Shown here in pieces: positions 27,333 through 34,640 of a DNA stretch of 38,220 nt. The notes beneath the pieces were generated by a model. The model saw only the letters and a program-made list of their open reading frames with translations, was not told where the DNA came from and ran no database searches. The DNA is from Bifidobacterium catulorum. GTDB taxonomy: Bacteria > Actinomycetota > Actinomycetes > Actinomycetales > Bifidobacteriaceae. Every line of letters begins with the position of its first letter. Positions within the stretch are counted from its first letter, which is position 1. The position numbers were made by a program, and so were the translations under genes. Location of the stretch: positions 1 to 38,220 of the forward strand of contig NZ_QFFN01000022.1 of the NCBI RefSeq assembly GCF_003129925.1, written 5' to 3'.

Positions 27333-28391
27333 ATGCGTTTATGGTGGGCATATAAACAAACACAACGGCGGATTTGGGCTATTGTCACCGTCATTATTTC
27401 TTTCGCATTACTGGTCCCCATGGCACTTACCAGTACGGCGCCGGCTTTCGCAGCAGGAGTTACCGTTGGTAATGGTGCCACTGCTGCCGTCACCGGCTGG
27501 CAGAAGGTCGGAGGAGACTGGTTTTACGTCGAACAGGGTGTACCTCTGAAGGGCGATCAAACCATCAATGGTGCTTCGTATTACTTCACGGAGGATACCG
27601 GTGTTCGTTATTCCGGCTGGCGTCGGCTCTCCAACGGCCGTTACGTGTATTATGATGCCAATGGAAAAAAACGTTCCGGTGGCGAGCTGAAAATTGGTAA
27701 CGCCTACTACTATCTCGAATCCAAGACCGGCTACCGTCATGCTGGTTGGGCTCGTTTGGGCGATCAGGTTTACAAGGTATATGATAGCCGGACCGGTAAG
27801 CGCTTGCGGTCTAGTACGCACATAATCAACGGTCGCCGGTACTGGTTTGCAGCGAATGGAGCGACCGATAAATATGGTTGGCAGAATCCACCAAAGTATT
27901 TCCAGGTGAGCCACCGTTCGGTAACGTTCAGGAACCGTCCGGCACCGTGGAACTACGCGACTCCCTCGCGCATCCGTGTTGATGCGAGCCGTAATCAGGC
28001 AATTGAGCAGACGATTCGTCGTGCATACCAGTACATGGGTTCTCGCTATGTGTGGAATTACGCCTTGGCACCCAACCAAGGTGTGGATTGTGCCGGTCTG
28101 GTTATGCAGTCGCTGTATGCGACGGGCATGAATCTCGACGGCTACAATCCCTACAACCACTGGTATGTTCCCTATCACAGCCATGATGCCAACAATATGG
28201 CTGCGGACAGGCGGTTCCAGCATGTGCCGCTTGAAGGACGTAAACGCGGCGACCTCATCTTCTATACCGGCCATGTCGCCATTTATCTGGGCAACAATCA
28301 GGTGATTGAGGCATATCCGCCGCGAGTGCGTGTTGCGAATATCTTCGACGGCGGACGTCGTCCTACCGCAATCGCTCGCCCATACGTCTGA
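27333..28391 (+). CDS. secreted NlpC/P60 peptidoglycan hydrolase with cell-wall-binding repeats
   Basis: This 352-residue protein has an N-terminal signal peptide (cleavage near APAFA, about 35). Three to four aromatic repeats of the glucan/choline-binding type follow (GWQKVGGDWFYV, GWRRLSNGRYVYYD, GWARLGDQVYKVY, INGRRYWFAANG, about 50-190). An NlpC/P60 domain (about 220-352) has catalytic Cys253 in GVDCAGLV and His314 in GHVAIYLG; E326 is a plausible third polar residue. Such enzymes cut peptide stems of peptidoglycan. The binding repeats suggest anchoring to wall polysaccharide, possibly the polymer made by this locus. A strong terminator ends the unit. Confidence 0.9.
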   Translation: MRLWWAYKQTQRRIWAIVTVIISFALLVPMALTSTAPAFAAGVTVGNGATAAVTGWQKVGGDWFYVEQGVPLKGDQTINGASYYFTEDTGVRYSGWRRLSNGRYVYYDANGKKRSGGELKIGNAYYYLESKTGYRHAGWARLGDQVYKVYDSRTGKRLRSSTHIINGRRYWFAANGATDKYGWQNPPKYFQVSHRSVTFRNRPAPWNYATPSRIRVDASRNQAIEQTIRRAYQYMGSRYVWNYALAPNQGVDCAGLVMQSLYATGMNLDGYNPYNHWYVPYHSHDANNMAADRRFQHVPLEGRKRGDLIFYTGHVAIYLGNNQVIEAYPPRVRVANIFDGGRRPTAIARPYV

Positions 28392-28406
28392 TTCTGAGTT
28401 GAAGTG

Positions 28407-28449
28407 ATGGTGGGCAGAGGAAATCCTCCCTCTGCCCACCATATTTTTT
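28407..28449 (+). terminator. strong rho-independent terminator
   Basis: ATGGTGGGCAGAGG (28407-28420) pairs with CCTCTGCCCACCAT (28429-28442), with an eight-base loop and ATTTTTTG following. Confidence 0.9.
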
Positions 28450-28512
28450 GATATACGTAGATTTTGCAATAGGCATGGTGAGGTTGGTTATCGAAGTAGC
28501 GGGATCATGCAT

Positions 28513-28542
28513 TTGCTAACGGACTCCCTGTGAATTTACAAT
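28513..28542 (+). promoter_or_regulatory. candidate promoter of the toxin-antitoxin pair
   Basis: TTGCTA (28513-28518) and TACAAT (28537-28542) are separated by 18 bases, close to a sigma-70 type consensus. They lie about 40 bp before the antitoxin start and after the upstream terminator. Confidence 0.5.
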
Positions 28543-28583
28543 AAGCAGGTACGCAATGAAGAATGAAGGAGGTGAATAAAGAG

Positions 28584-29141
28584 ATGGATGTTATGGATGT
28601 AGCGGATTTTTTCATCGCAACGGCGAATGAAGGAAATCCGGATGAAGACGATGGCATGACGAATATGAAGCTGAATAAGCTTCTGTTTTTCGCGCAGGCG
28701 GCCAGCCTACAGCGTTTCGGTAAGCCATTGTTTGATAGAGATATTGAGGCTTGGCAGTACGGTCCCGTTGTACGGGATGTGTACCGGATATTTAAAGGGT
28801 ATGGTCGAGACTCCATTTCTAAAGTGGTCCAGCCGTTTGATTGGAAGCAGCAGGATCCGGAGGTTCTGGAGCTGTTGTGCGACGTATACCGTACATATGC
28901 GCGAGATTATTCGGCCATTGGCCTGATGCGCATGACTCATCGAGAAGGAACTCCGTGGGCGCAGGTCTATGAGGAGGACAGAGACAATGTGATTCCCACC
29001 GATGTGATTCGTCAATGGGTCAAACGGAATCCTCTGCCAATAGATGAAAAGACGGTAGATTCGGCAACGGTAGCTGTGGCCGATCTTGACGAGAAGGGAA
29101 ATCCGTTCCTTCCTGAAGGCTGGGAGGACGACGATGACTGA
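28584..29141 (+). CDS. Panacea-domain antitoxin (SocA/DUF4065-like)
   Basis: From the ATG at 28584 this is a 185-residue cytoplasmic protein. MKLNKLLFFAQAASLQRFGKPLFDRDIEAWQYGPV and the following VYRIFKGYG are the core of the Panacea domain (DUF4065, SocA-like), an antitoxin module paired with many unrelated toxins. The C-terminus is acidic and ends in EGWEDDDD. AAGGAGG at 28566-28572 lies inside the upstream extension of the frame (ATG 28563), so the later ATG, with 11-base spacing, is preferred. It overlaps the downstream PemK-like gene by eight bases. It probably binds and neutralises that protein. Confidence 0.82.
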   Translation: MDVMDVADFFIATANEGNPDEDDGMTNMKLNKLLFFAQAASLQRFGKPLFDRDIEAWQYGPVVRDVYRIFKGYGRDSISKVVQPFDWKQQDPEVLELLCDVYRTYARDYSAIGLMRMTHREGTPWAQVYEEDRDNVIPTDVIRQWVKRNPLPIDEKTVDSATVAVADLDEKGNPFLPEGWEDDDD

Positions 29142-29454
29142 AATCCGGCCATGGCAGGTATGGAAGGTGTGGTTTCCATACCGAGAAGATCCCACTCAGG
29201 GCAAATATCGTCGAGTCATTATCAAAGAGGTGCAATCTAATGATTGCGTTGTCATCTACGTGACAAGCAAAATCAAGAAGAATTGGTTCCCTGATTTTGT
29301 ACTGTTGAAAGACTGGGGCGATGAAGGGTTCGAATGTGCCTCAGCGGCTCGGTGCCGACGATTGCTGAAAATTCCCAAAACTGCATTGCGGGATTATCAA
29401 GGCGAACTGTCACCATATGACAGACTTGAGTTGCAGATGCGATATCAACTGTGA
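29134..29454 (+). CDS. PemK/MazF-like toxin
   Basis: This 106-residue protein starts at an ATG inside the last codons of the Panacea gene, with GGGAGGA seven bases upstream. QVWKVWFPY at the start, GKYRRVIIKE, a central VTSKI and the C-terminal SPYDRLEL follow the order of the MazF/PemK fold, whose members usually cleave RNA. Similarity is partial, so the biochemical activity is inferred. The overlap with an antitoxin-type gene is strong context. The frame is open further upstream to 29086, but that start would place most of the leader inside the antitoxin. Confidence 0.75.
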   Translation: MTEIRPWQVWKVWFPYREDPTQGKYRRVIIKEVQSNDCVVIYVTSKIKKNWFPDFVLLKDWGDEGFECASAARCRRLLKIPKTALRDYQGELSPYDRLELQMRYQL

Positions 29455-29460
29455 TGATCG

Positions 29461-29500
29461 AATCAGTAGGGCTGAAGTTTCATCATCGGCCCTACTGATT
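29461..29500. terminator. bidirectional terminator
   Basis: AATCAGTAGGGC (29461-29472) is perfectly complementary to GCCCTACTGATT (29489-29500). It lies between the toxin gene and the convergent GT2 gene. Confidence 0.8.
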
Positions 29501-29562
29501 TGACTTCGAGATGAAAGCGTCCTGTTGCCGAGTTGTCGAGAACGCCTTCTTTGAGAACGTCT

Positions 29563-30630
29563 CTACTTCATCGCCTTCACCCGTCGGTCGTAGATGTGCT
29601 TCTCGAAGAGGCGGATTTTCTGGAGCGCGGCGCAGCGAAGACGCTGAGCGGGGGAGAGCTGGGACAGCAGCTCGCGCATCTCATTGCTGTCGAGTTCATA
29701 TTGGCGTTGGCTATCGGGATTGTCGAAATCGGGTGCAGTGCGTTCCTCGACGACGGAGCCGACCAGTGTGTAGTAGCTTCTTGCCGGCGTGACGCCTTCA
29801 GCAAGGGCATGACGGAAGTTGGCGATGCCGGCGGCCACGTTGTCGTGGTAGAAGCCGAAGCTGCGTTCGGCGTGGGTTACGGAACCTGAAGATTGCAGCC
29901 AGTAGTAGAGCACGGCATTCACGTCGACCACCTTGTCCATGCGCGAATACAGTTCGCCGGCCACCATCACGTCCTGCGCATACATGCCCTCGGGGAAGCG
30001 CACGCCGTCCCACAGTTCGCGGCGGTAGAGGCGGCACCAGTTCGCCTCGTTGAAATATCGGGCCTCCGTATGGCGGCCGAGAGCGTTGCCAATCAGACGC
30101 AGAGACTTGCAGAACACGGTCTGATACGCGCGGAGCGGATTGCGGAACACGGTCGTCGACGCCGGCGGTTCGGCGCCGACCGCGGCCTGCGCAACCGTGT
30201 CGGCGATCTGCGAGACGCCGACCTGCCGCCAACGGGCCTTGCTCATCGAAGCGCCCGTGGACTCCAACGCGTGCAACAGCAGTTCGATGTTGCGACGGTC
30301 GAGAATATCGTCGTTGTCGGCGAACGCGATATACGCGCCCGTCGCGGCGTCAAGACCGGTGTTCTGCGCTTTGGCGATGCCGCCATTCTCCTGATGAATC
30401 ACACGCACGCGCAAATCCTCGGCCGCATACTCGTCGCAGATCGCTCCCGAGGAATCCTTCGCGCCGTCATCCACCAGAATGATCTCCAGATTCCGATACG
30501 ACTGGCCGACAATGGAATCCAGACAATACCGCAGATACTTCTCCGCGTTGTACACCGGCACGATGATGCTCACGAGTCCATTCGACGGCTCATCCGACAG
30601 TTCATTCGACAGTTCATTCGGCATGGGCAT
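29563..30630 (-). CDS. GT2 glycosyltransferase
   Basis: This 355-residue protein has a GT2 domain from about residue 18: VSIIVPVYNAEKYLRYCLDSI, LVDDGAKDSSG, and ADNDD at about 103-107 as the metal-binding motif. The C-terminal half (about 180-355) has YAQDVMVAGELYSRMDK and YYWLQSSGSVTH, common in family 2 enzymes that add galactose, glucose or rhamnose to surface polymers. It has no membrane segment. The first 17 residues are built from 12-bp repeats (NELS/DEPS). It stands downstream of the PP2C-fold gene on the same strand, 91 bp apart, outside the main polysaccharide operon. Confidence 0.88.
   Translation of the reverse strand: MPMPNELSNELSDEPSNGLVSIIVPVYNAEKYLRYCLDSIVGQSYRNLEIILVDDGAKDSSGAICDEYAAEDLRVRVIHQENGGIAKAQNTGLDAATGAYIAFADNDDILDRRNIELLLHALESTGASMSKARWRQVGVSQIADTVAQAAVGAEPPASTTVFRNPLRAYQTVFCKSLRLIGNALGRHTEARYFNEANWCRLYRRELWDGVRFPEGMYAQDVMVAGELYSRMDKVVDVNAVLYYWLQSSGSVTHAERSFGFYHDNVAAGIANFRHALAEGVTPARSYYTLVGSVVEERTAPDFDNPDSQRQYELDSNEMRELLSQLSPAQRLRCAALQKIRLFEKHIYDRRVKAMK
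30579..30621 (-). repeat. 12-bp in-frame tandem repeat at the start of the GT2 gene
   Basis: On the plus strand CATTCGACGGCT, CATCCGACAGTT and CATTCGACAGTT follow each other, then CATTCGG. They encode the Asn-Glu-Leu-Ser-like N-terminus and would change length without breaking the frame. Confidence 0.8.
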
Positions 30631-30672
30631 CAGTCTACTTCACCGATCATTCCGACTCGCACAGTACGTGCC

Positions 30673-30710
30673 GTTCGCACTATTCGCACTGTTCTGTTCG
30701 CACTGTTCGC
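30673..30710. repeat. 9-bp tandem repeats in the intergenic region
   Basis: GTTCGCACT or ATTCGCACT occurs at 30673-30681, 30682-30690 and 30696-30704, then a partial copy GTTCGC at 30705-30710. It lies upstream of the GT2 start and may affect its expression. Confidence 0.7.
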
Positions 30711-30721
30711 GCCAACGTCGC

Positions 30722-31720
30722 TTACACCACGAATCGCACGTAGGTGTGGTCATCGAAGGATTCGAGCGTGGGGGAGAAGCCCTTGGTGTCCTTGAACTCG
30801 CGGATGAGCAGCGGATCCTTGCGACGCAGACGCAGCAACTCCGCCTCGGAGGCGTCAAGCGTGCCGCGCAGAACCGGATAGCCGTCGCTGGCGAGCACGA
30901 CCTCGTCGCCCGCGTGAACGGGTGCCACATAGATCGGATACCGCGGGTCGGTGAATCCGTCGAACACGAAATACCCATACTCGCCACGCTGGTTGGCGAA
31001 ATTCGTCTGCATCTTCAAAAACGGCATGATGGCGTCGCGGCCGGGGTCGGCGAACACCGCGGTGGACGTGGCGCTCGGTGGAGGCGGCACCGGATTCTCG
31101 CCGCCAGTGGATGCGCGGCCCGCCGCCTGCGCCTGGAACACGAAACTGCGCAGTTCGGCCAGAAGGATGTCGACCCTTTTCATCCTGGATATGCGTTTGC
31201 CGTTGATCATCGCCTGACAGTCGCCGAACAGCCAGATCTCATGTCTCGCCTCGCTATAGATGACGACGTTGGCCTGCAGACGTTCCGTGGGATGCTGACG
31301 GAAAAACGTGGGCGATAACGGCGAGGACTCATATCGCGCATGCAGCGCGCCGTCAAGACGACGCTGCATCTCACGCATGTCGATCGAGGAGGGCGCGTCT
31401 TTGGTGATCGTATATGTGGCGGGTGTGTCTTTGGCCATGTATGCGGCGGCCGTGGTGTTCGTGCCTGTGGAGGCTGTGCTTGTGGAGGCTGTGCTTGTGG
31501 CGGCCGTGCTCGTGACAATCGCGTCGGCAACGATGTCGTTCAACGCCTTAATCACCGTGTTCTTGGCGACGACGCCCGGCGTGGGCATCCATATGCGTTC
31601 CGACGCCTTGCTCGTCACCCCGTCGATGACCGCCACAAGACCGCCGCCGATATAATATCCGTCCTCGTTGAGCGACTGGTCCCGGTGTTTGCCGTGCGTA
31701 AACTCCTCAATGACGTCCAT
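30722..31720 (-). CDS. PPM/PP2C-fold phosphatase-like protein
   Basis: This 332-residue protein looks like a divergent metal-dependent serine/threonine phosphatase. NEDGYYIGGGLVAVIDGVTSK at residues 18-38 gives the first two metal-binding acidic sites. DEVVLASDGYPVLRG (about 281-295) and the final FDDHTYVRF (about 321-329) match the later conserved Asp motifs. A Ser/Thr/Ala-rich low-complexity insertion (about 69-95), encoded by 15-bp repeats, interrupts the domain after the first helix. A proline-rich loop occurs near 215. No signal peptide is present. Its partner kinase is not visible. It is divergent from the large surface-protein gene. Confidence 0.65.
   Translation of the reverse strand: MDVIEEFTHGKHRDQSLNEDGYYIGGGLVAVIDGVTSKASERIWMPTPGVVAKNTVIKALNDIVADAIVTSTAATSTASTSTASTGTNTTAAAYMAKDTPATYTITKDAPSSIDMREMQRRLDGALHARYESSPLSPTFFRQHPTERLQANVVIYSEARHEIWLFGDCQAMINGKRISRMKRVDILLAELRSFVFQAQAAGRASTGGENPVPPPPSATSTAVFADPGRDAIMPFLKMQTNFANQRGEYGYFVFDGFTDPRYPIYVAPVHAGDEVVLASDGYPVLRGTLDASEAELLRLRRKDPLLIREFKDTKGFSPTLESFDDHTYVRFVV
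31461..31520 (-). repeat. 15-bp in-frame tandem repeat in the PP2C-fold gene
   Basis: GTGCCTGTGGAGGCT, GTGCTTGTGGAGGCT, GTGCTTGTGGCGGCC and GTGCTCGTGACAATC follow one another. They encode the Thr/Ser/Ala-rich insertion. Confidence 0.8.
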
Positions 31721-31905
31721 AACTTTCTATTGTGTCACGATGTAGGACGATGTCGAACTCGGATGCGGAGAGGGGATTGCCGGGGGTGATTGCCTTGTTC
31801 GCCAAGAATTCATGTTTGCCTTGAAATCTCCGGCGATTCGTTCATCTTGCCCATCTAGTCTGAACTATAGGAGGCCCATATTCACGACGACAGTGGAGGG
31901 GCCCC

Positions 31906-34200
31906 GTGAGGAAGGATACGAATATGACGCAGAATATGAGATTGCGTGTGGGCAAGCGGGTTGGTTCAGTGGCGCTTGCCGGACTGTTGACCGTGGGAAT
32001 GATCGTACCGACATTCGGCATGGCCGCGACGGCCAATGCCGCGGAGACCGAGCCCGCCGCGGCGAGCACGACGGCTCCGGCCGCCAAGTCGCAGGCCCCG
32101 GCCGCGGAATCGGCTGCCAAGTCTGGTGCGGCGTCTGGTGCGGCGTCCGGTGCCAAGGCCGACGCTGCAACGAAGACCGAGGCTGCAACGAAGACCGAGT
32201 CTAAGACCCCGGCCGCCACTGCTCCGAAGGCTGCCGAGACCGTCGTGCCGCAGAGTGCAACGCCTGCCGCGCCGAAGGCCGTCGCCAAGCAGAAGCAGAC
32301 CGAGGCACCGAAGGCCGAGGCCGAGGCTGTGGCAAAGAGCGAAGCCAAGTCCGCGCCGGAGACGAAGGCCGCTGCCCCGACGCAGAAGGCCACCGCCAAG
32401 GCCGAGGCTGCCCCCGCCGCCACCGCGCCCGCTGTTGACGAGTACAGCCTCGCCGGGCAGGACGGTACCGTGGTTGTGGTGGCGCCTGCCGCCAACAACG
32501 CGCAGATCGAGACGAACCTCAATCAGTTCCTCGGTGGGTACACGTTCGGCCAGCCTGCGCAGACGAACGGCAAGTGGACCGTGCAGGCCATGCTGAGCGC
32601 CAACAACCTGTCGAACGGCTGGACCATGGTGATGAGCAAGTTCACCTGGCTGAACCCGCCCGTCAAGGTCACGGACTTCGACAAGGCGTGGGCCGGCACT
32701 AACTACACGGCCACGTTCACCTATGACGACGCCGCCCAGAAGTGGGCGCTGACCACGCCGGTCAAGCTCGCCGCCAAGGCCGAGGCGACCGCGCCGGACG
32801 CCCCCGCGCTGAACGACGACAGCATCACCGCGGCCGCCGGTGCGCTTGAGGTGGTTCCGTTGAACCACACCGATGTCTTCAGCACCGTGAAGCTCAACCT
32901 GCGCAACTTCAACTATTCCGTCGGCAACGTCACCGCCGACGGCAAGGGCGGCTACACCGTGGGCATCACCGTGCAGGTGGGCGATTACGGGACATGGGCC
33001 GACACCGAGTTCCTCAAGCAGAGCGCCGCATACAACGGCGGCGTGTGGGACCGCAGCTGGGGCGAGCAGAACCTGACCGCCACCTTCGCCTATGATGCCG
33101 CCGCCAAGGGCTGGAAGCTGGTGACGCCCGCCAAGTACGCCGTGAACATCGACGTCAAGAAGGTCACCGTCTCGTTCGACACCGACAATGCCGGCACCAT
33201 CGCCGACCAGACCGTGGATTATGGCACGAAGCTGACCGAGCCGGTCGCGCCGACCAAGGACGGCTACACGTTCGGTGGCTGGTACAAGGACGATAAGTTT
33301 GCGGAGAAGTTCGACTTCACCAAGCCGGTCGACTCCTTCACTGATTTCACGCTCTATGCCAAGTGGACGGAGGATAAGCCTGCCGCCAAGACCTATACGC
33401 TGTCGTTCGAGTCGAACGGCGGCTCCGAGGTCGCGGCGCAGACGGTGAGGGACGGGGAGAAGGCCGTGAAGCCTGCCTCGGATCCGACGCGCGAGGGCTA
33501 TAGGTTCGCGGGCTGGTATCTGGACGAGGGCCTGACGAAGGCCGTCGACTGGACCGGCTTCACCATCGCCGCCGACACCACGGTGTACGCCAAGTGGACG
33601 GAGGAGTCCAACCCGCAGCCGGCTCCCGAGGTGGGGCTGTCCATCTCCGGCAGGGATGTGAAGGATGGCAGGCTGACCCTGAAGGTCGGCGAGACGCGCG
33701 ACCTGGTCGGCAGCATCGACGTGAAGAGCCTGCAGGGCGCCGGCTCCGCGAAGGCCTCCGAGGGGGTCGACATGGGCAACGACTTCACGGCCAAAACGCT
33801 GTGGACGTCGTCCGATGTGAAGGTCGCCGGCTTCGACAGGGCCGCCAGGTTCGATGACCAGGATCTGCAGGACACGCAGCGTCTGGTCGCCATCAGCCCC
33901 GGCAAGGCGACGGTCACGTTCTCGGTGCTCGACCCCGCCACCGGCAAGCCGGTCGAGGGCCTGGCCCCGGCGACGCTTGAGGTGACGGTCGTGTCCGGCG
34001 GCACGGCCCCGAAGACCGAGCCGGCCGCCACGGCGAAGTCCACCGTCAAGGCCCCGGCCGGCAGGACGGCCGCCCAGACGGCCGCCAAGCAGCCGCTGGC
34101 CAGGACCGGCGCCGGGGTCGCCTCGGTCGCCATGGCCACGATGCTGCTTGCGGCGGCCGGCGCCGTGTTCGCCATCGCCCGCCGCGGGCGGGAGCGCTGA
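31906..34200 (+). CDS. LARTG-anchored surface protein with InlB-type repeats
   Basis: This 764-residue protein has a signal peptide (cleavage after ANA, near residue 46), an Ala/Lys/Glu/Pro-rich wall-spanning stretch (about 47-183), two related domains of about 90 residues (about 200-290 and 320-410), and two InlB B-repeat-like domains ending in LYAKWTE and VYAKWTE. An Ig-like region with VGETRDLVGSI follows. The end has LARTG, a hydrophobic helix and RRGRER: a sortase signal of the LAxTG type used by class E sortases in high-GC Gram-positives. GTG 31906 is the longest start; ATG 31924, with AAGGA seven bases before, is also well supported. It is likely an adhesin or wall-associated protein. 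No catalytic motif was seen. Confidence 0.88.
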   Translation: MRKDTNMTQNMRLRVGKRVGSVALAGLLTVGMIVPTFGMAATANAAETEPAAASTTAPAAKSQAPAAESAAKSGAASGAASGAKADAATKTEAATKTESKTPAATAPKAAETVVPQSATPAAPKAVAKQKQTEAPKAEAEAVAKSEAKSAPETKAAAPTQKATAKAEAAPAATAPAVDEYSLAGQDGTVVVVAPAANNAQIETNLNQFLGGYTFGQPAQTNGKWTVQAMLSANNLSNGWTMVMSKFTWLNPPVKVTDFDKAWAGTNYTATFTYDDAAQKWALTTPVKLAAKAEATAPDAPALNDDSITAAAGALEVVPLNHTDVFSTVKLNLRNFNYSVGNVTADGKGGYTVGITVQVGDYGTWADTEFLKQSAAYNGGVWDRSWGEQNLTATFAYDAAAKGWKLVTPAKYAVNIDVKKVTVSFDTDNAGTIADQTVDYGTKLTEPVAPTKDGYTFGGWYKDDKFAEKFDFTKPVDSFTDFTLYAKWTEDKPAAKTYTLSFESNGGSEVAAQTVRDGEKAVKPASDPTREGYRFAGWYLDEGLTKAVDWTGFTIAADTTVYAKWTEESNPQPAPEVGLSISGRDVKDGRLTLKVGETRDLVGSIDVKSLQGAGSAKASEGVDMGNDFTAKTLWTSSDVKVAGFDRAARFDDQDLQDTQRLVAISPGKATVTFSVLDPATGKPVEGLAPATLEVTVVSGGTAPKTEPAATAKSTVKAPAGRTAAQTAAKQPLARTGAGVASVAMATMLLAAAGAVFAIARRGRER
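32122..32199 (+). repeat. in-frame tandem repeats in the wall-spanning region
   Basis: TCTGGTGCGGCG is present twice (32122-32145), followed by a variant copy to 32157. GCTGCAACGAAGACCGAG is present twice (32164-32181 and 32182-32199). They lengthen the Ala/Lys/Thr-rich stalk. Confidence 0.8.
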
Positions 34201-34243
34201 GCGGCCCCATCCGTCCGGCGCCCCTGCGGGATGGGGGAGCCGC
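34201..34243 (+). terminator. GC-rich hairpin directly after the surface-protein stop
   Basis: GCGGC (34201-34205) pairs with GCCGC (34239-34243), and CCCCATCC (34205-34212) with GGATGGGG (34229-34236). No U tract follows; it may act together with the next terminator. Confidence 0.5.
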
Positions 34244-34292
34244 ACGCCGCGGGCAGGCGGCAGGGGTCCGATAGGATGGCGCGTTGACGCGC

Positions 34293-34360
34293 AAGGGGGC
34301 TTGCTGTGTCGGATTCCGGACATGAAACGGAATCCGCCACAGCAAGCCCCCTTTTTTTCG
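34293..34360 (+). terminator. very long terminator of the surface-protein gene
   Basis: AAGGGGGCTTGCTGTG (34293-34308) pairs with CACAGCAAGCCCCCTT (34338-34353). An inner stem CGGATTCCG (34310-34318) pairs with CGGAATCCG (34328-34336). Seven T end the structure. Confidence 0.9.
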
Positions 34361-34430
34361 TATACCGCCGCCATGAGGCGTCCCCTAGGCCCGCGGCCCG
34401 TCCCTGCGGCCCCGCGACCTCCCCGCGACC
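34361..34430. other. GC-rich spacer between terminator and 19-bp repeat cluster
   Basis: Nothing recognisable was seen in this part of the 440-bp gene-free region; the remainder holds two terminator-type hairpins and the repeat cluster. Confidence 0.4.
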
Positions 34431-34585
34431 GCGTGCCGGACTCCCTATTGCGTGCCGGACTTCGCGATACGTGTTGGACCCCGAAAACCACGATTGTTGA
34501 AATTGCAACGATTCCGTTCCCATCACACAACGCAAAGTCCAACACGCAGCATGAAGTCCAACACGCACGGCGAAGTCCGACACGC
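34431..34585. repeat. six 19-bp-spaced repeats, three direct then three inverted
   Basis: GCGTGCCGGACT at 34431, GCGTGCCGGACTT at 34450 and ACGTGTTGGACC at 34469 start exactly 19 bases apart. The inverted form AAGTCCAACACGC starts at 34535 and 34554 and AAGTCCGACACGC at 34573, again 19 bases apart. Between the two halves lies a dyad ATTGTTG (34493-34499) and CAACGAT (34506-34512). The regular spacing, near two helical turns, suggests a multi-site protein-binding region. Function unknown. Confidence 0.85.
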
Positions 34586-34589
34586 AACA

Positions 34590-34626
34590 CGTAACACGTG
34601 GCATGTGGCACACGTTATGTGTTACG
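34590..34626. other. imperfect dyad at the 3' end of the membrane phosphatase gene
   Basis: CGTAACAC (34590-34597) is complementary to GTGTTACG (34619-34626), with extra CACGTG/CACG pairing possible inside. It lies 14 bp beyond the stop of the reverse gene ending at 34641 and could terminate it. Confidence 0.5.
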
Positions 34627-34640
34627 CGGGAGCCGATAAG

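Noticed and set aside
34431..34585. Possible CRISPR array
   Set aside because: The unit is about 13 bp with only 6 bp between units, and the second half is inverted. No cas genes are present.
31966..34611. An 881-codon reverse open frame opposite the surface-protein gene
   Set aside because: It is Arg/Gly-rich, spans two terminators, and the opposite strand has a clear signal peptide, InlB repeats and sorting signal.
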